Shown here: piece by piece, positions 41,719 to 48,944 of the stretch
Layout of the letters: each line of letters begins with the position of its first letter
Numbering within the stretch: position 1 is the first letter of the stretch
Assembly: GCF_000504285.1 (NCBI RefSeq)
Contig: NZ_KI632511.1
Coordinates: forward strand, 8,600,154-8,664,153
Source of the DNA: Actinospica robiniae DSM 44927
GTDB taxonomy: Bacteria > Actinomycetota > Actinomycetes > Streptomycetales > Catenulisporaceae
DNA: 64,000 nucleotides
Reading direction: 5' to 3'
The notes under the pieces: generated by a model
The model's input: only the letters and a program-made list of their open reading frames with translations
What the model was told of the DNA's origin: nothing
Databases searched by the model: none
Program-made: the position numbers and the translations under genes

Positions 41719-43560
41719 TCAGCGGGCTGCGGCGGCCAGGGCGCGGGTGGCGGCCTTGGCGATCGCCTCGGGCGCTTCGGCCGGGTCGGAAAGGTGCAGG
41801 CAGGTCACCCCGTTCGGGACCTTCGCGGTGCCGGTCGGATCCAGCCACAGCACCGCGCAGCCACTCGCGATCAGGTGGGCGATGCGCTCGCGCGCGCCCT
41901 CGATCTCTGCGGGTTCGAACGCGGCGTCGGAGGCGATCACGAGCAGGCGGGCCGCGCCGGGGGCGGCAAGGGCAAGGGCGCCGGTGAGCGCGTCGATCGA
42001 TTCGCTGATCCGGTGCCGTCCCGGGTGCGCGTCGAACTCGGTGACCTGCGTCGGGGGCCTGCCCGGGCGGGTGATCACGGTGATCTGGCTCGCGAAGGCG
42101 ATCGTGGCCGAGGCGTTGTCCACGCCGGCCTGGTAGGTCGCGTTCGCCATGATCCAGGCGGCGGAGGCGACCGGTTTCGCAAAGGCCTGCATCGATCCGG
42201 AGACGTCCGCGAGGATCCCGACGCGCACCGGCGGATTGGGCAGCGACTTGCGGGCGGTGTGCACCCACGGTTCGGCGCTCGGCATCGCACCGGCCGCGCG
42301 CTGGGCCTCGCGGGCGAGTGCCGCGCGCATCCCGAGGCGTCCGGGCGGCGCGATCGAGGTACTGCGGATCTCTTGGCGTTCGCGGGTTCCGGCCTGGCGC
42401 AGGGCGCGCCCGAGGCGGGCTGCGGCGGCCTTCTCCTTCACGCTCGGCCTGCGAACCCCGGTGATCGGCGTGCGGATCGATGTGTCGTTCGGGTCCGGGG
42501 CGGGGGCGCCGAACACGCGCTGCCCGGCCTTGCTGGCCCGCTGCGCGCGGATCCTGGCCTGCGCCTTCGGGCTCGGGGCCGGAATCGCGGCCTGCTTCGC
42601 TATCTTCCGCGCAGCGCGGCGCACCGCCGCCCCGATCCGGGTACTGGTCGGCGCCCCGCCTGCCCCGGGCGCGCCGGGGCCCTGCTGCTGACCCGCGTTC
42701 TGGCCGTCGGGAGCGGGCTGCTCGGCCTCGACGTCCAGGGTCTCGCACCACAGCTTGCCCAGGTGCAGCATCGTGGCGGCGTCCTCGTCCGCCACAGAGC
42801 GGGCGGCGGTCCAGATCATCTGCAGCCGGTTGAACTTTTCGTGGCCGATCACGCGGCGCACCTCGTACTCGACCGGGACGGCGAGGTGTTTCGGCACGAT
42901 CCCCGCGTCAGCGCGGGCGGCGATCAGCCCCGCCGCCATACCCGCCGACCAGGCGGTGTCCGGCAGCGTCGTCGGGAAGCTGGGCAGCACCAGCTCCGCC
43001 ACGCAGGCCCCGAGCCACCGGGTATCGCCGGGGCGCGATTCAAGAAGGCGGGCCTCGGCGCGCGACTCCTCGAGCATGTCGGCCGCCTCCGCCGCCGCAC
43101 TGCCCTGCTTCTCGCGCGGGGCGTTCCACCTCGAGTGCCGGGCATGGGCGGCCTCGTGGGTCAAAGCTCCCCACGCCGCCGCGTAGCGCTCGCGGTCGCC
43201 GAGGATGTCAGGGTCGATACTCGCCGGGTCGATCCGGCCGAACGCCTTCGCCTCGATCTCGATCTTCGCCTGGTCCGGGTAGAACACCGCCTTCGCCCCT
43301 GCGCGGGTGCCGCGCGGGCGCACCTCGACCATCAGGTCGGCGCGGGCGGCGATCGCACCGACCTGGTAGGACAGTGCCGCGCCGACCCGCAGCCACTCGG
43401 CCGCGCGCTTCTTGTTCGTCTTCCTGACCGGCCTCGCCGGGGCGGCGCCGCCCGCTCCTGCCTTCGCGGCGACCGCCTGGGCCATTGCGGAGGCCAGCTG
43501 TCCTCGCATCGCCGTTAAGGCGGGGTCGGGGGCGCGGTGCACGTGGGATCCGACACTCAT
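41719..43560 (-). CDS. VWA protein with metallopeptidase-like motif (MoxR partner)
   Basis: 613 residues. An N-terminal domain carries WGALTHEAAHARHSRWN (HEAAH at 135-139), the HExxH of putative metallopeptidases that accompany VWA-like domains (DUF2201-type). A Gly/Pro/Gln-rich hinge (about 290-320) and an Arg/Lys-rich helix region follow. Then a C-terminal VWA domain with the MIDAS motif DVSGSM (about 450), GVDNASATIAFAS and LLVIASDAAFE. It lies 80 bp downstream of the AAA ATPase on the same strand. The pair resembles MoxR-VWA chaperone systems, in which the ATPase acts with a VWA partner; protease activity is inference. Confidence 0.8.
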   Translation of the reverse strand: MSVGSHVHRAPDPALTAMRGQLASAMAQAVAAKAGAGGAAPARPVRKTNKKRAAEWLRVGAALSYQVGAIAARADLMVEVRPRGTRAGAKAVFYPDQAKIEIEAKAFGRIDPASIDPDILGDRERYAAAWGALTHEAAHARHSRWNAPREKQGSAAAEAADMLEESRAEARLLESRPGDTRWLGACVAELVLPSFPTTLPDTAWSAGMAAGLIAARADAGIVPKHLAVPVEYEVRRVIGHEKFNRLQMIWTAARSVADEDAATMLHLGKLWCETLDVEAEQPAPDGQNAGQQQGPGAPGAGGAPTSTRIGAAVRRAARKIAKQAAIPAPSPKAQARIRAQRASKAGQRVFGAPAPDPNDTSIRTPITGVRRPSVKEKAAAARLGRALRQAGTRERQEIRSTSIAPPGRLGMRAALAREAQRAAGAMPSAEPWVHTARKSLPNPPVRVGILADVSGSMQAFAKPVASAAWIMANATYQAGVDNASATIAFASQITVITRPGRPPTQVTEFDAHPGRHRISESIDALTGALALAAPGAARLLVIASDAAFEPAEIEGARERIAHLIASGCAVLWLDPTGTAKVPNGVTCLHLSDPAEAPEAIAKAATRALAAAAR

Positions 43561-43640
43561 TTGTCTCTACCGATACTTTCAGTACTTGATTCACTGGGCG
43601 GGGCGCGGGGCACCCCGGCCGGAGGCGGGAGGGGGGTGGG

Positions 43641-45200
43641 TTAGTTCTTGGCCTGCTTGCCGAGGGCGAGGGGGCTCGCGGCCTTGCCGAGGATCGTGCG
43701 GACCACGGTGGCGACCTCGTCGCGGTCCTCAGCGGGGGCGAGGGCGACCAGGTTGCCGAACGCGGCGTCCTCGCCGAGGACCTCGTGGATGGCCTTGAAG
43801 GCGAGCAGTTCGCGCAGTTGCGGCGACCAGGCGAGGTCGCCTGCGGCCTGCCGGGTAGCGAGGTTGCGGGCGATCTGGACCGCGCGCCCGTCGACTCCGA
43901 GGCTGACCGCGAGCTCCCAGTCGGTGCCGACCTGGATGCGGGTGGCAAACCGGGAGGCGAGGGCCTCGGTCAGGATCGCGCCGTGCACACCCGGGTTGTG
44001 ACCGGCGATCACGTAGAAGCCTTCGTCAGCGGTGACGGTCTCGCCCCGGTGCTCTTTCACCACGATCTCGCGCCGCCCGTCCATCGCCGGATACATCGCG
44101 GCGAGCACCTTCGGGGAGATCAGGGTGGCGTCGTCGAGGAACAGCGGGCGCCCCTCGGTCATCGCGGTGATCAGCGGACCGTAAACGAACTCGTATCCGC
44201 CGTCGGCGCGCATCGTGTAGGAGCCGACCAGGTCCGCGACCTGGGTATCCCCGTCCCCCGCGACCAGGATCAGGTCCGGGAACGCCGCCTCGACCAGACT
44301 CGTCTTGCCGGTGCCGGGCGGGCCTTCGAGCAGGACCGGGATACCGGCGTCGCGCAGCTTGTGCAGCGCCTGGACATCGGTGAGGTCCTCGCCGAGCTTG
44401 CGCGGGTAGTAGAGCTGCCCGTTGCGGCGGCGGATCGCGGTGTCCTGTTTTTCTGTCCGTGCCGGTGCGGCAGGTGTCGCAGGAGCCGGGTTCACGGGGC
44501 TCGTGTTGGCCGGAGCCGGTGCGGGTGGGGCGGGTGCTCGTGGCGGGCGCGGCGGCGCGGCCGGGCGGGGTGCGGTGGGTGCGGGCCGGTACGGGGTGGG
44601 GTGGCGGGCCTTGTAGGTGCGCGGGCTGCCGTTGGTCTTTGTGATCTTCCTGTCGGCGGCCAGGGTCTCCAGGGCGTTGCCGACCGCGCCTCCGGAGTGC
44701 CCGAGCCGGTTGGCGACCTCCGTGACCGTGAATTCGGTGCCCTCCTCGTCGGCGAGGAAGTGGGCGACCTTGTCCTGCAACTCCCCGGGCCTGCTGCGCC
44801 CGGGCGCGCCGGCCTGGCCCGTGGGCGCACTACTGCCTTGTACCGCGGGGGCGGCGGGCGAGGCGGGTGCGGTACTCGCTGGTGCGGGTGGCAGTGCGGG
44901 CGTGGGCTGTGGGTCCGGTGCCGGGCCGGTATCTTCGTCTTCGTCCTCGGGTTCGGCTTCTTCGTTGTCGTCGTCGGGTTCGGGTTGTTCTTGGCCGTCG
45001 TGCTCGGCGGGATCCTCCTGCGCGCCGGTCTCCTCGTCGGCCGGGTAGTTGGGGGCGTCGTCGGGCGCGTTGTCCGCCTCGGCGCCGGGCATTTCGGCCA
45101 AGCCGTGGGCCCGGAGAATGGCGAGGGCGCGGGCGACTTCGGGGGGAAGCGGGGCGGTGTCGGGGGCATGGGGCGCGGGCGGGGCGTCGAGCAGGGTCAT
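43641..45200 (-). CDS. MoxR-type AAA ATPase with internal winged helix
   Basis: 519 residues. An acidic N-terminal region (residues 40-90) is followed by a winged helix (VAHFLADEEGTEFTVTEVAN, about 140-190), Pro/Ala-rich linkers and an AAA domain: Walker A LLEGPPGTGKTS (about 290), Walker B PLFLDDATL (about 351), YVIAGHNPGVHGAILTEAL (sensor region) and SRFATRIQVGTDW. The winged helix resembles that in 21803-22705. It would remodel a protein target using ATP with the VWA gene downstream. ATG 45200 is chosen; the longer upstream frame belongs to neighbours. Confidence 0.82.
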   Translation of the reverse strand: MTLLDAPPAPHAPDTAPLPPEVARALAILRAHGLAEMPGAEADNAPDDAPNYPADEETGAQEDPAEHDGQEQPEPDDDNEEAEPEDEDEDTGPAPDPQPTPALPPAPASTAPASPAAPAVQGSSAPTGQAGAPGRSRPGELQDKVAHFLADEEGTEFTVTEVANRLGHSGGAVGNALETLAADRKITKTNGSPRTYKARHPTPYRPAPTAPRPAAPPRPPRAPAPPAPAPANTSPVNPAPATPAAPARTEKQDTAIRRRNGQLYYPRKLGEDLTDVQALHKLRDAGIPVLLEGPPGTGKTSLVEAAFPDLILVAGDGDTQVADLVGSYTMRADGGYEFVYGPLITAMTEGRPLFLDDATLISPKVLAAMYPAMDGRREIVVKEHRGETVTADEGFYVIAGHNPGVHGAILTEALASRFATRIQVGTDWELAVSLGVDGRAVQIARNLATRQAAGDLAWSPQLRELLAFKAIHEVLGEDAAFGNLVALAPAEDRDEVATVVRTILGKAASPLALGKQAKN

Positions 45201-45259
45201 GGCGGTTCGCGGTTTCGTCTCTCGGTGGCGCAGCGGGCTACGGGTGTGGCGGGAAGGGG

Positions 45260-45652
45260 TCACGCGGCGGGATGCCAGCCGTACTCGCGCAGGACCGCTC
45301 GGGCTTGTTCGGCGGCGTACTGCAGGAGTTTCAGAGCGTCGGCGGGATTGCGTCCGGCGTAGTACCGCTCGGCCTCGCGCAGGAACCCTCGGGCGTGCAG
45401 GGCTTTCCAGCCGGGGGATTCGGGCGGGTAGTTGGCCTTGGTCGGTGCGGTGCGGGACAGGTCGATCGCGGTGATGTCGCGTTGCAGGGCGGCGTACGCG
45501 TGCTCGCGGCGTTCCCGGTAGCCCGTGGTCAGGGCGATCGCGTCGCCGACCTCGTCGGCGACCCGGTCGTGCCAATCGAGGTAGAGCCGGTCGGATTGGG
45601 CGTCGGTGAGGGTTGCGATCTCGCGGGTGGCGGGTGGGGTGGCGGCGGTCAC
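45260..45652 (-). CDS. Hypothetical helical protein
   Basis: 130 residues, mostly helical: DRLYLDWHDRVADEVGDAIA, LTTGYRERREHAYAALQRDI, FLREAERYYAGRNPADALKL and AAEQARAVLREYGWHPAA. Start GTG 45652. Order AAA - this gene suggests it is part of the same transcription unit. No family is recognised. Confidence 0.6.
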   Translation of the reverse strand: MTAATPPATREIATLTDAQSDRLYLDWHDRVADEVGDAIALTTGYRERREHAYAALQRDITAIDLSRTAPTKANYPPESPGWKALHARGFLREAERYYAGRNPADALKLLQYAAEQARAVLREYGWHPAA

Positions 45653-45666
45653 GGTGCGGGGCTTTC

Positions 45667-45918
45667 TTAGAGTCCGTAGCGGGCATCGAGGTGGGCGTGC
45701 CAGCGTTCGAGGTCGTCGGCGTCGGCGCGTTCGGAGGAAAACCACCAGGCCAGGGCGGTGGTCACATGCCATCCGTCGCGCGGAACCTCACGGCACATCG
45801 CGCGCCATCTCGCGGCCCTGCGGCGTGAACCGGTGCGTACGAGTTCGGCTCCGTCGGCGGCGCGCAGGGTGAAGGTGCGCTGGTGGCGTGGGGTCATCGT
45901 GTCCGATGGGCGTGTCAT
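45667..45918 (-). CDS. Small basic hypothetical protein
   Basis: 83 residues: TFTLRAADGAELVRTGSRRR, ARWRAMCREVPRDGWHVTTA and a terminal acidic helix. ATG 45918 overlaps the upstream stop (ATGA). No family is recognised. Confidence 0.55.
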   Translation of the reverse strand: MTRPSDTMTPRHQRTFTLRAADGAELVRTGSRRRAARWRAMCREVPRDGWHVTTALAWWFSSERADADDLERWHAHLDARYGL

Positions 45919-46316
45919 GACGTTGGCCCGTCTGCGTTCGCGTGGGCGATCAGGAGGTCGCGCACGGTGGGCAGGGTGGCGGCGTCCTCGGGCTCGAGGT
46001 TCGGGTCCTCGGGCTCTACTCCGTAGGTCCGGCTCCATTCCACGTCTCCGCACGGGCCGGTGGTCAGCCGCCCGGCGCTCATGAGCAGGCTGTTGTCCTT
46101 GGTGACCGGGCGGGTGTCGTCGAGGATGGCCAGCCAGGTGACGTGGCCGCCTTCGAAGACCACGGGTTCTCCGGTGCGCGGGAGCCGGGCGGTGGGGATG
46201 TAGGGCCCGAACTCCTGGAGAAACGTGGCGGCTTGGGTGGGGCTCGGGGCGAGGCAGGCGGGCAGGGGCTGGAGGGCGAGGGCCTCCTCGTGTGCGTGGG
46301 CGATGGGTACGGTCAT
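45915..46316 (-). CDS. Hypothetical array protein
   Basis: 133 residues: N-terminal Ala/Pro-rich part, then beta-rich TGEPVVFEGGHVTWLAILDD and an acidic C-terminus (GVEPEDPNLEPEDAATL). No family is recognised. Spacing is 27 bp to its upstream neighbour. Confidence 0.55.
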   Translation of the reverse strand: MTVPIAHAHEEALALQPLPACLAPSPTQAATFLQEFGPYIPTARLPRTGEPVVFEGGHVTWLAILDDTRPVTKDNSLLMSAGRLTTGPCGDVEWSRTYGVEPEDPNLEPEDAATLPTVRDLLIAHANADGPTS

Positions 46317-46343
46317 GGCGCTGCTCCTGAGGGTGGTCGGTGG

Positions 46344-46547
46344 TCAGGCGGGGATGCCGTCGGTTTCGTGGGCGTAGCGGGTCATGGCGCGGGCGTGGTC
46401 GGGCAGGGTCGCAGGGTCCGTACAGGTGCGGGCGAAGGTGCGCAGGTACCAGGCGGCATAGGCGCGGGCGCGGCGGGTCTCGGGCTTGCCGGGCGAGTAG
46501 GCGCTGGCGGCGGCGAAGGCTACGGCGGTGAGGATCTCGGTGGGCAT
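46344..46547 (-). CDS. Small helical hypothetical protein
   Basis: 67 residues: MPTEILTAVAFAAASAYSPG, RARAYAAWYLRTFARTC, LPDHARAMTRYAHETDGIPA. ATG 46547 follows GAAAGGGG by eight bases. It may be all helical. No family is recognised. Confidence 0.55.
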   Translation of the reverse strand: MPTEILTAVAFAAASAYSPGKPETRRARAYAAWYLRTFARTCTDPATLPDHARAMTRYAHETDGIPA

Positions 46548-46584
46548 GGCGTGGCCCCTTTCTCGGGCGGGGGGCGGGAAGGGA

Positions 46585-46878
46585 TCAGGCCTCGGTGAAC
46601 AGGCGGACCCGGTTGGCATCGCCCAGGTTGAACCGCATCGGGGTGTCGTGTCCGATCGGGCGCATGATCACGCTGGTGACTCGGTAGCCGGTGCGGAACT
46701 GGACCGTACGGGCGGCGTGGTAGACCATCCCGCGCACCGTGACCTGTTCTCCGAGTTTGCCGAGGCCTTTGGCCGCGTTCTCCTTCGTGACGACCGTGGT
46801 GATTTCCACGAACTCGCCTTGGTGTTCGGGCCCGAGTTCCGCGCCGGTCATGGCCGGGCCGCGCGACAGGTCTCCCAT
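46585..46878 (-). CDS. Small beta-rich hypothetical protein
   Basis: 97 residues: GEFVEITTVVTKENAAKGLG, GEQVTVRGMVYHAARTVQF, GYRVTSVIMRPIGHDTPM, suggesting a small barrel (OB-like). ATG 46878 follows AAAGGAAC. Its leader (46911-46965) repeats the leader of the first array gene. Confidence 0.6.
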   Translation of the reverse strand: MGDLSRGPAMTGAELGPEHQGEFVEITTVVTKENAAKGLGKLGEQVTVRGMVYHAARTVQFRTGYRVTSVIMRPIGHDTPMRFNLGDANRVRLFTEA

Positions 46879-46910
46879 GTACGTGTTCCTTTCTTCTGCC
46901 GCCACCGCCG

Positions 46911-46965
46911 GTTCTGGGCGTGGCTTGCGCAGGGCTTGCGGGTGGTGGAGGTTCGGGTTCGGCGT
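46911..46965 (-). repeat. Leader repeat, copy 2
   Basis: On the plus strand this reads GTTCTGGGCGTGGCTTGCGC then AGGGCTTGCGGGTGGTGGAG and matches 47359-47420. Both copies lie 25-35 bp upstream of minus-strand start codons, so they are duplicated 5' leaders or operator sites. Confidence 0.55.
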
Positions 46966-47012
46966 GCCGCTGGTGTCCCGTTCGGGATCTTTCGTGTGGC
47001 GGGTGAGGCGGA

Positions 47013-47333
47013 TCACGCCGTTTCGAGGCAGGGGTTGGGCAGGGTGAACTCGCCGTCGCGCAGGTCGTGTTCCATGGCTTCGTAGTCATCGAGTGCGCGC
47101 CAGACGTTTCGGCGGCTGTACTGGCGTGACCATGCGCGCCGGGTGGTGCCGTCCGGGTTTTCTACAATCAGGCCGATCCAGTGGTACATGCCTGAGTTCT
47201 GGCGGTAGACCGGTCCGTAGAGGCCGATTTCGATCCGGCTGCCGTCGGGGCGGGCGGGGGTCAGGAGCTTGCGGCGCCACGGTGCGTCACGCGGTACGGG
47301 TTTGGCGGCGGCGGGCTCGCGGTAGCCGGGCAC
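47013..47333 (-). CDS. First gene of the array, hypothetical
   Basis: 106 residues: KLLTPARPDGSRIEIGLYGP, QNSGMYHWIGLIVENPDGTT, SRQYSRRNVWRALDDYEAME. Beta-rich then helical; no family recognised. GTG 47333 is preferred over 47375 because GAAAGGAA lies seven bases before it and because the upstream codons are the conserved leader repeat. All further array genes lie downstream in the same direction. Confidence 0.6.
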   Translation of the reverse strand: MPGYREPAAAKPVPRDAPWRRKLLTPARPDGSRIEIGLYGPVYRQNSGMYHWIGLIVENPDGTTRRAWSRQYSRRNVWRALDDYEAMEHDLRDGEFTLPNPCLETA

Positions 47334-47358
47334 GTTGTTTCCTTTCGGGTGTTCCCGC

Positions 47359-47420
47359 GTTTTGACATGGCTCACGCAGGGCTTAGGGGCGGTGGGGGTT
47401 TGGTTTCGGTTCGGCGCCGG
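47359..47420 (-). repeat. Leader repeat, copy 1
   Basis: Plus strand GTTTTGACATGGCTCACGCA then GGGCTTAGGGGCGGTGGGGG; matches 46911-46965 with about two thirds identity, including CGCAGGGCTT and GGTTCGG. Confidence 0.55.
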
Positions 47421-47460
47421 TGCCCCTTTAGGGCTTTCCGTTTCGCCGCCATTCTTATTC

Positions 47461-47700
47461 TATCTCGATCTTCGGCTTATATCTAGCAGTGATATTCGCC
47501 GTTTATTGCGGTCAACATTCCCGGTTCGCGTTTCCCGCTTCTGGCTTTCCCTCGGGGATGTTGGTATTACCCTATCTCGATTCCCGGCTTATATCCAGCG
47601 GGATATTCGCCGTTCCCTTTCGGGTTTGTGTCCGGTTCGCGTTTCCCCGCTTGGGGCTTTCCCCCGGGCACATTCAAAATATATCTCGGTGCGGATATAG
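47461..47700. repeat. 112-bp direct repeats, two full and one partial copy
   Basis: TATCTCGA begins copies at 47461 and 47573, with TATCTCGG at 47682. Shared internal blocks are CGGCTTATATC, GATATTCGCCGTT, CCGGTTCGCGTTTCCC and GGCTTTCCC. A CGGTTCGGCGCC...GGGCTTTCC block at 47407-47440 continues the period upstream. The repeats are AT-richer than the surroundings. Confidence 0.65.
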
Positions 47701-47724
47701 CGTCTAGTCTTTGCTATTCCTCTA

Positions 47725-47805
47725 AAAGCGTCGTTGCCCTAATGGCCTAGGACCGTTTTCAAGACTCTTTAGTGGGCGCGGCTCTGAAAGCGTCGTCGCC
47801 CGGGC
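47725..47805. repeat. Short direct repeat pair
   Basis: CTAAAAGCGTCGTTGCCC (about 47721-47738) recurs about 65 bp later as CTGAAAGCGTCGTCGCCC. It lies immediately beyond the 112-bp repeats and may be part of the same control region. Confidence 0.4.
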
Positions 47806-48944
47806 CCGTTGCCTCTGGATCGTTGACGGGTGACGGGTCGAGAACTTTCCGTGAGTTTCTGCGCGGGGCGCGGGCGCGCGCCCGGCGTGACCGAAAAGGG
47901 CGACTGACGTGCAGTTTTGTTCCCCTGCCACGCCCATTGCCGCGCGACGTGATGGTGTAGGCGCCACGGGTGTCGGCTGCTGACTGACGCCCTGTCACGC
48001 GTCCGTAGGGTTGGCGTCGGGCAAGGTGGACGAGTGGCCGGCCGACGTAGGCGTGAGGTTGGAGATTGAGAGATTAGAAGAGGTGAGAAGACGGGCCGGC
48101 ACCGACGGGTGAGGACGGGCCGACATGAGTCAACAAAGCGGAGAATGGGGCCGGTGCGCCGATGTTGATCGGAAGAGACCTATTCTGCAGATCAAGTCTG
48201 GTTGCGAAATCGTGTGCCTTTTTGCGCTGACCTGCGGAGATGTCGAGGTCAGGGGGTCCGTTCTTAATGGTGCTCCGGAACGGGCCACCGAACGCGCATC
48301 CGATCGGACTCCCAATCGGCAAGCGGGTCATGACAGCCTGCTGCGATGTTGCGGGTGGGATAGCGAGTCTGCTGGCGGAATCCGGCGCCGACCGGTCAGG
48401 GTGCGCGCCCTGGTCCGCTGACACATGGAGCGTGATCGGTCCCGAAACCGTTCCGGAGCCGCGCTGTCGGCCCCTCACTGCATGGGCCCGCGGCTGCCCG
48501 TGCTCGGCCGTTCGCATCATCCACGCAGCGGGACTCTCCACCTGCGCATCCATCGTCCCGGCTGCCCACGTGGAGATCAAGCCTTCTCGGCCACGCTGAT
48601 GGTAGTGTGCACTCAGGATTCCGAACGCGACTCCCGCAGTAAGAATACGACAGATCATTCTTGTAGGTTCTCAGCGGGCTTTTCGTCGTGCGATCGCGTG
48701 GCCTGTGGCGACTGAGCATTTCTCGCGAAATTGTCGGTCCTGGATTCTCGGTGATATGTCGTTTTCCTCAGCGTGTCACGCTTCGACGGGAGCGTCCACC
48801 GAGTGTGCTGGCAGGCGCACCGGCGGAAGCCAACAGCATCCGCGCTTGGTCACGAGCGCGAGTTCCGGCCGGCCGGTACCCTCGGTCTGGAGGGGCTTCG
48901 CGGGAGTATGCTTACTGAGCGCTGATGCGTGAGTATTCAGCGAT

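Larger units (their letters stand above)
47334..48944. other. 1.6-kb non-coding regulatory region with repeats
   Basis: No supported gene. Contents: the leader repeat (47359-47420), 112-bp direct repeats (47461-47700), an AAAGCGTCGTYGCCC repeat (47725 and 47790 regions), and 48.0-48.9 kb with only shadow-like frames (minus 48074-48658 and plus 48125-48421 lack ribosome binding sites). GC is clearly lower in 47.45-47.73 kb. It should contain the promoter of the 21-kb array and perhaps an origin or partition site. Confidence 0.45.

Noticed and set aside
40951-43518. 855-codon plus-strand open frame
   Set aside because: Antisense to the VWA gene and its neighbours; low-complexity Gly/Arg composition typical of GC-rich shadow frames.
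48074-48658. 194-codon minus-strand frame in the 1.6-kb non-coding region
   Set aside because: No ribosome binding site, irregular composition and an overlapping plus-strand frame of similar quality; not convincing as a gene.
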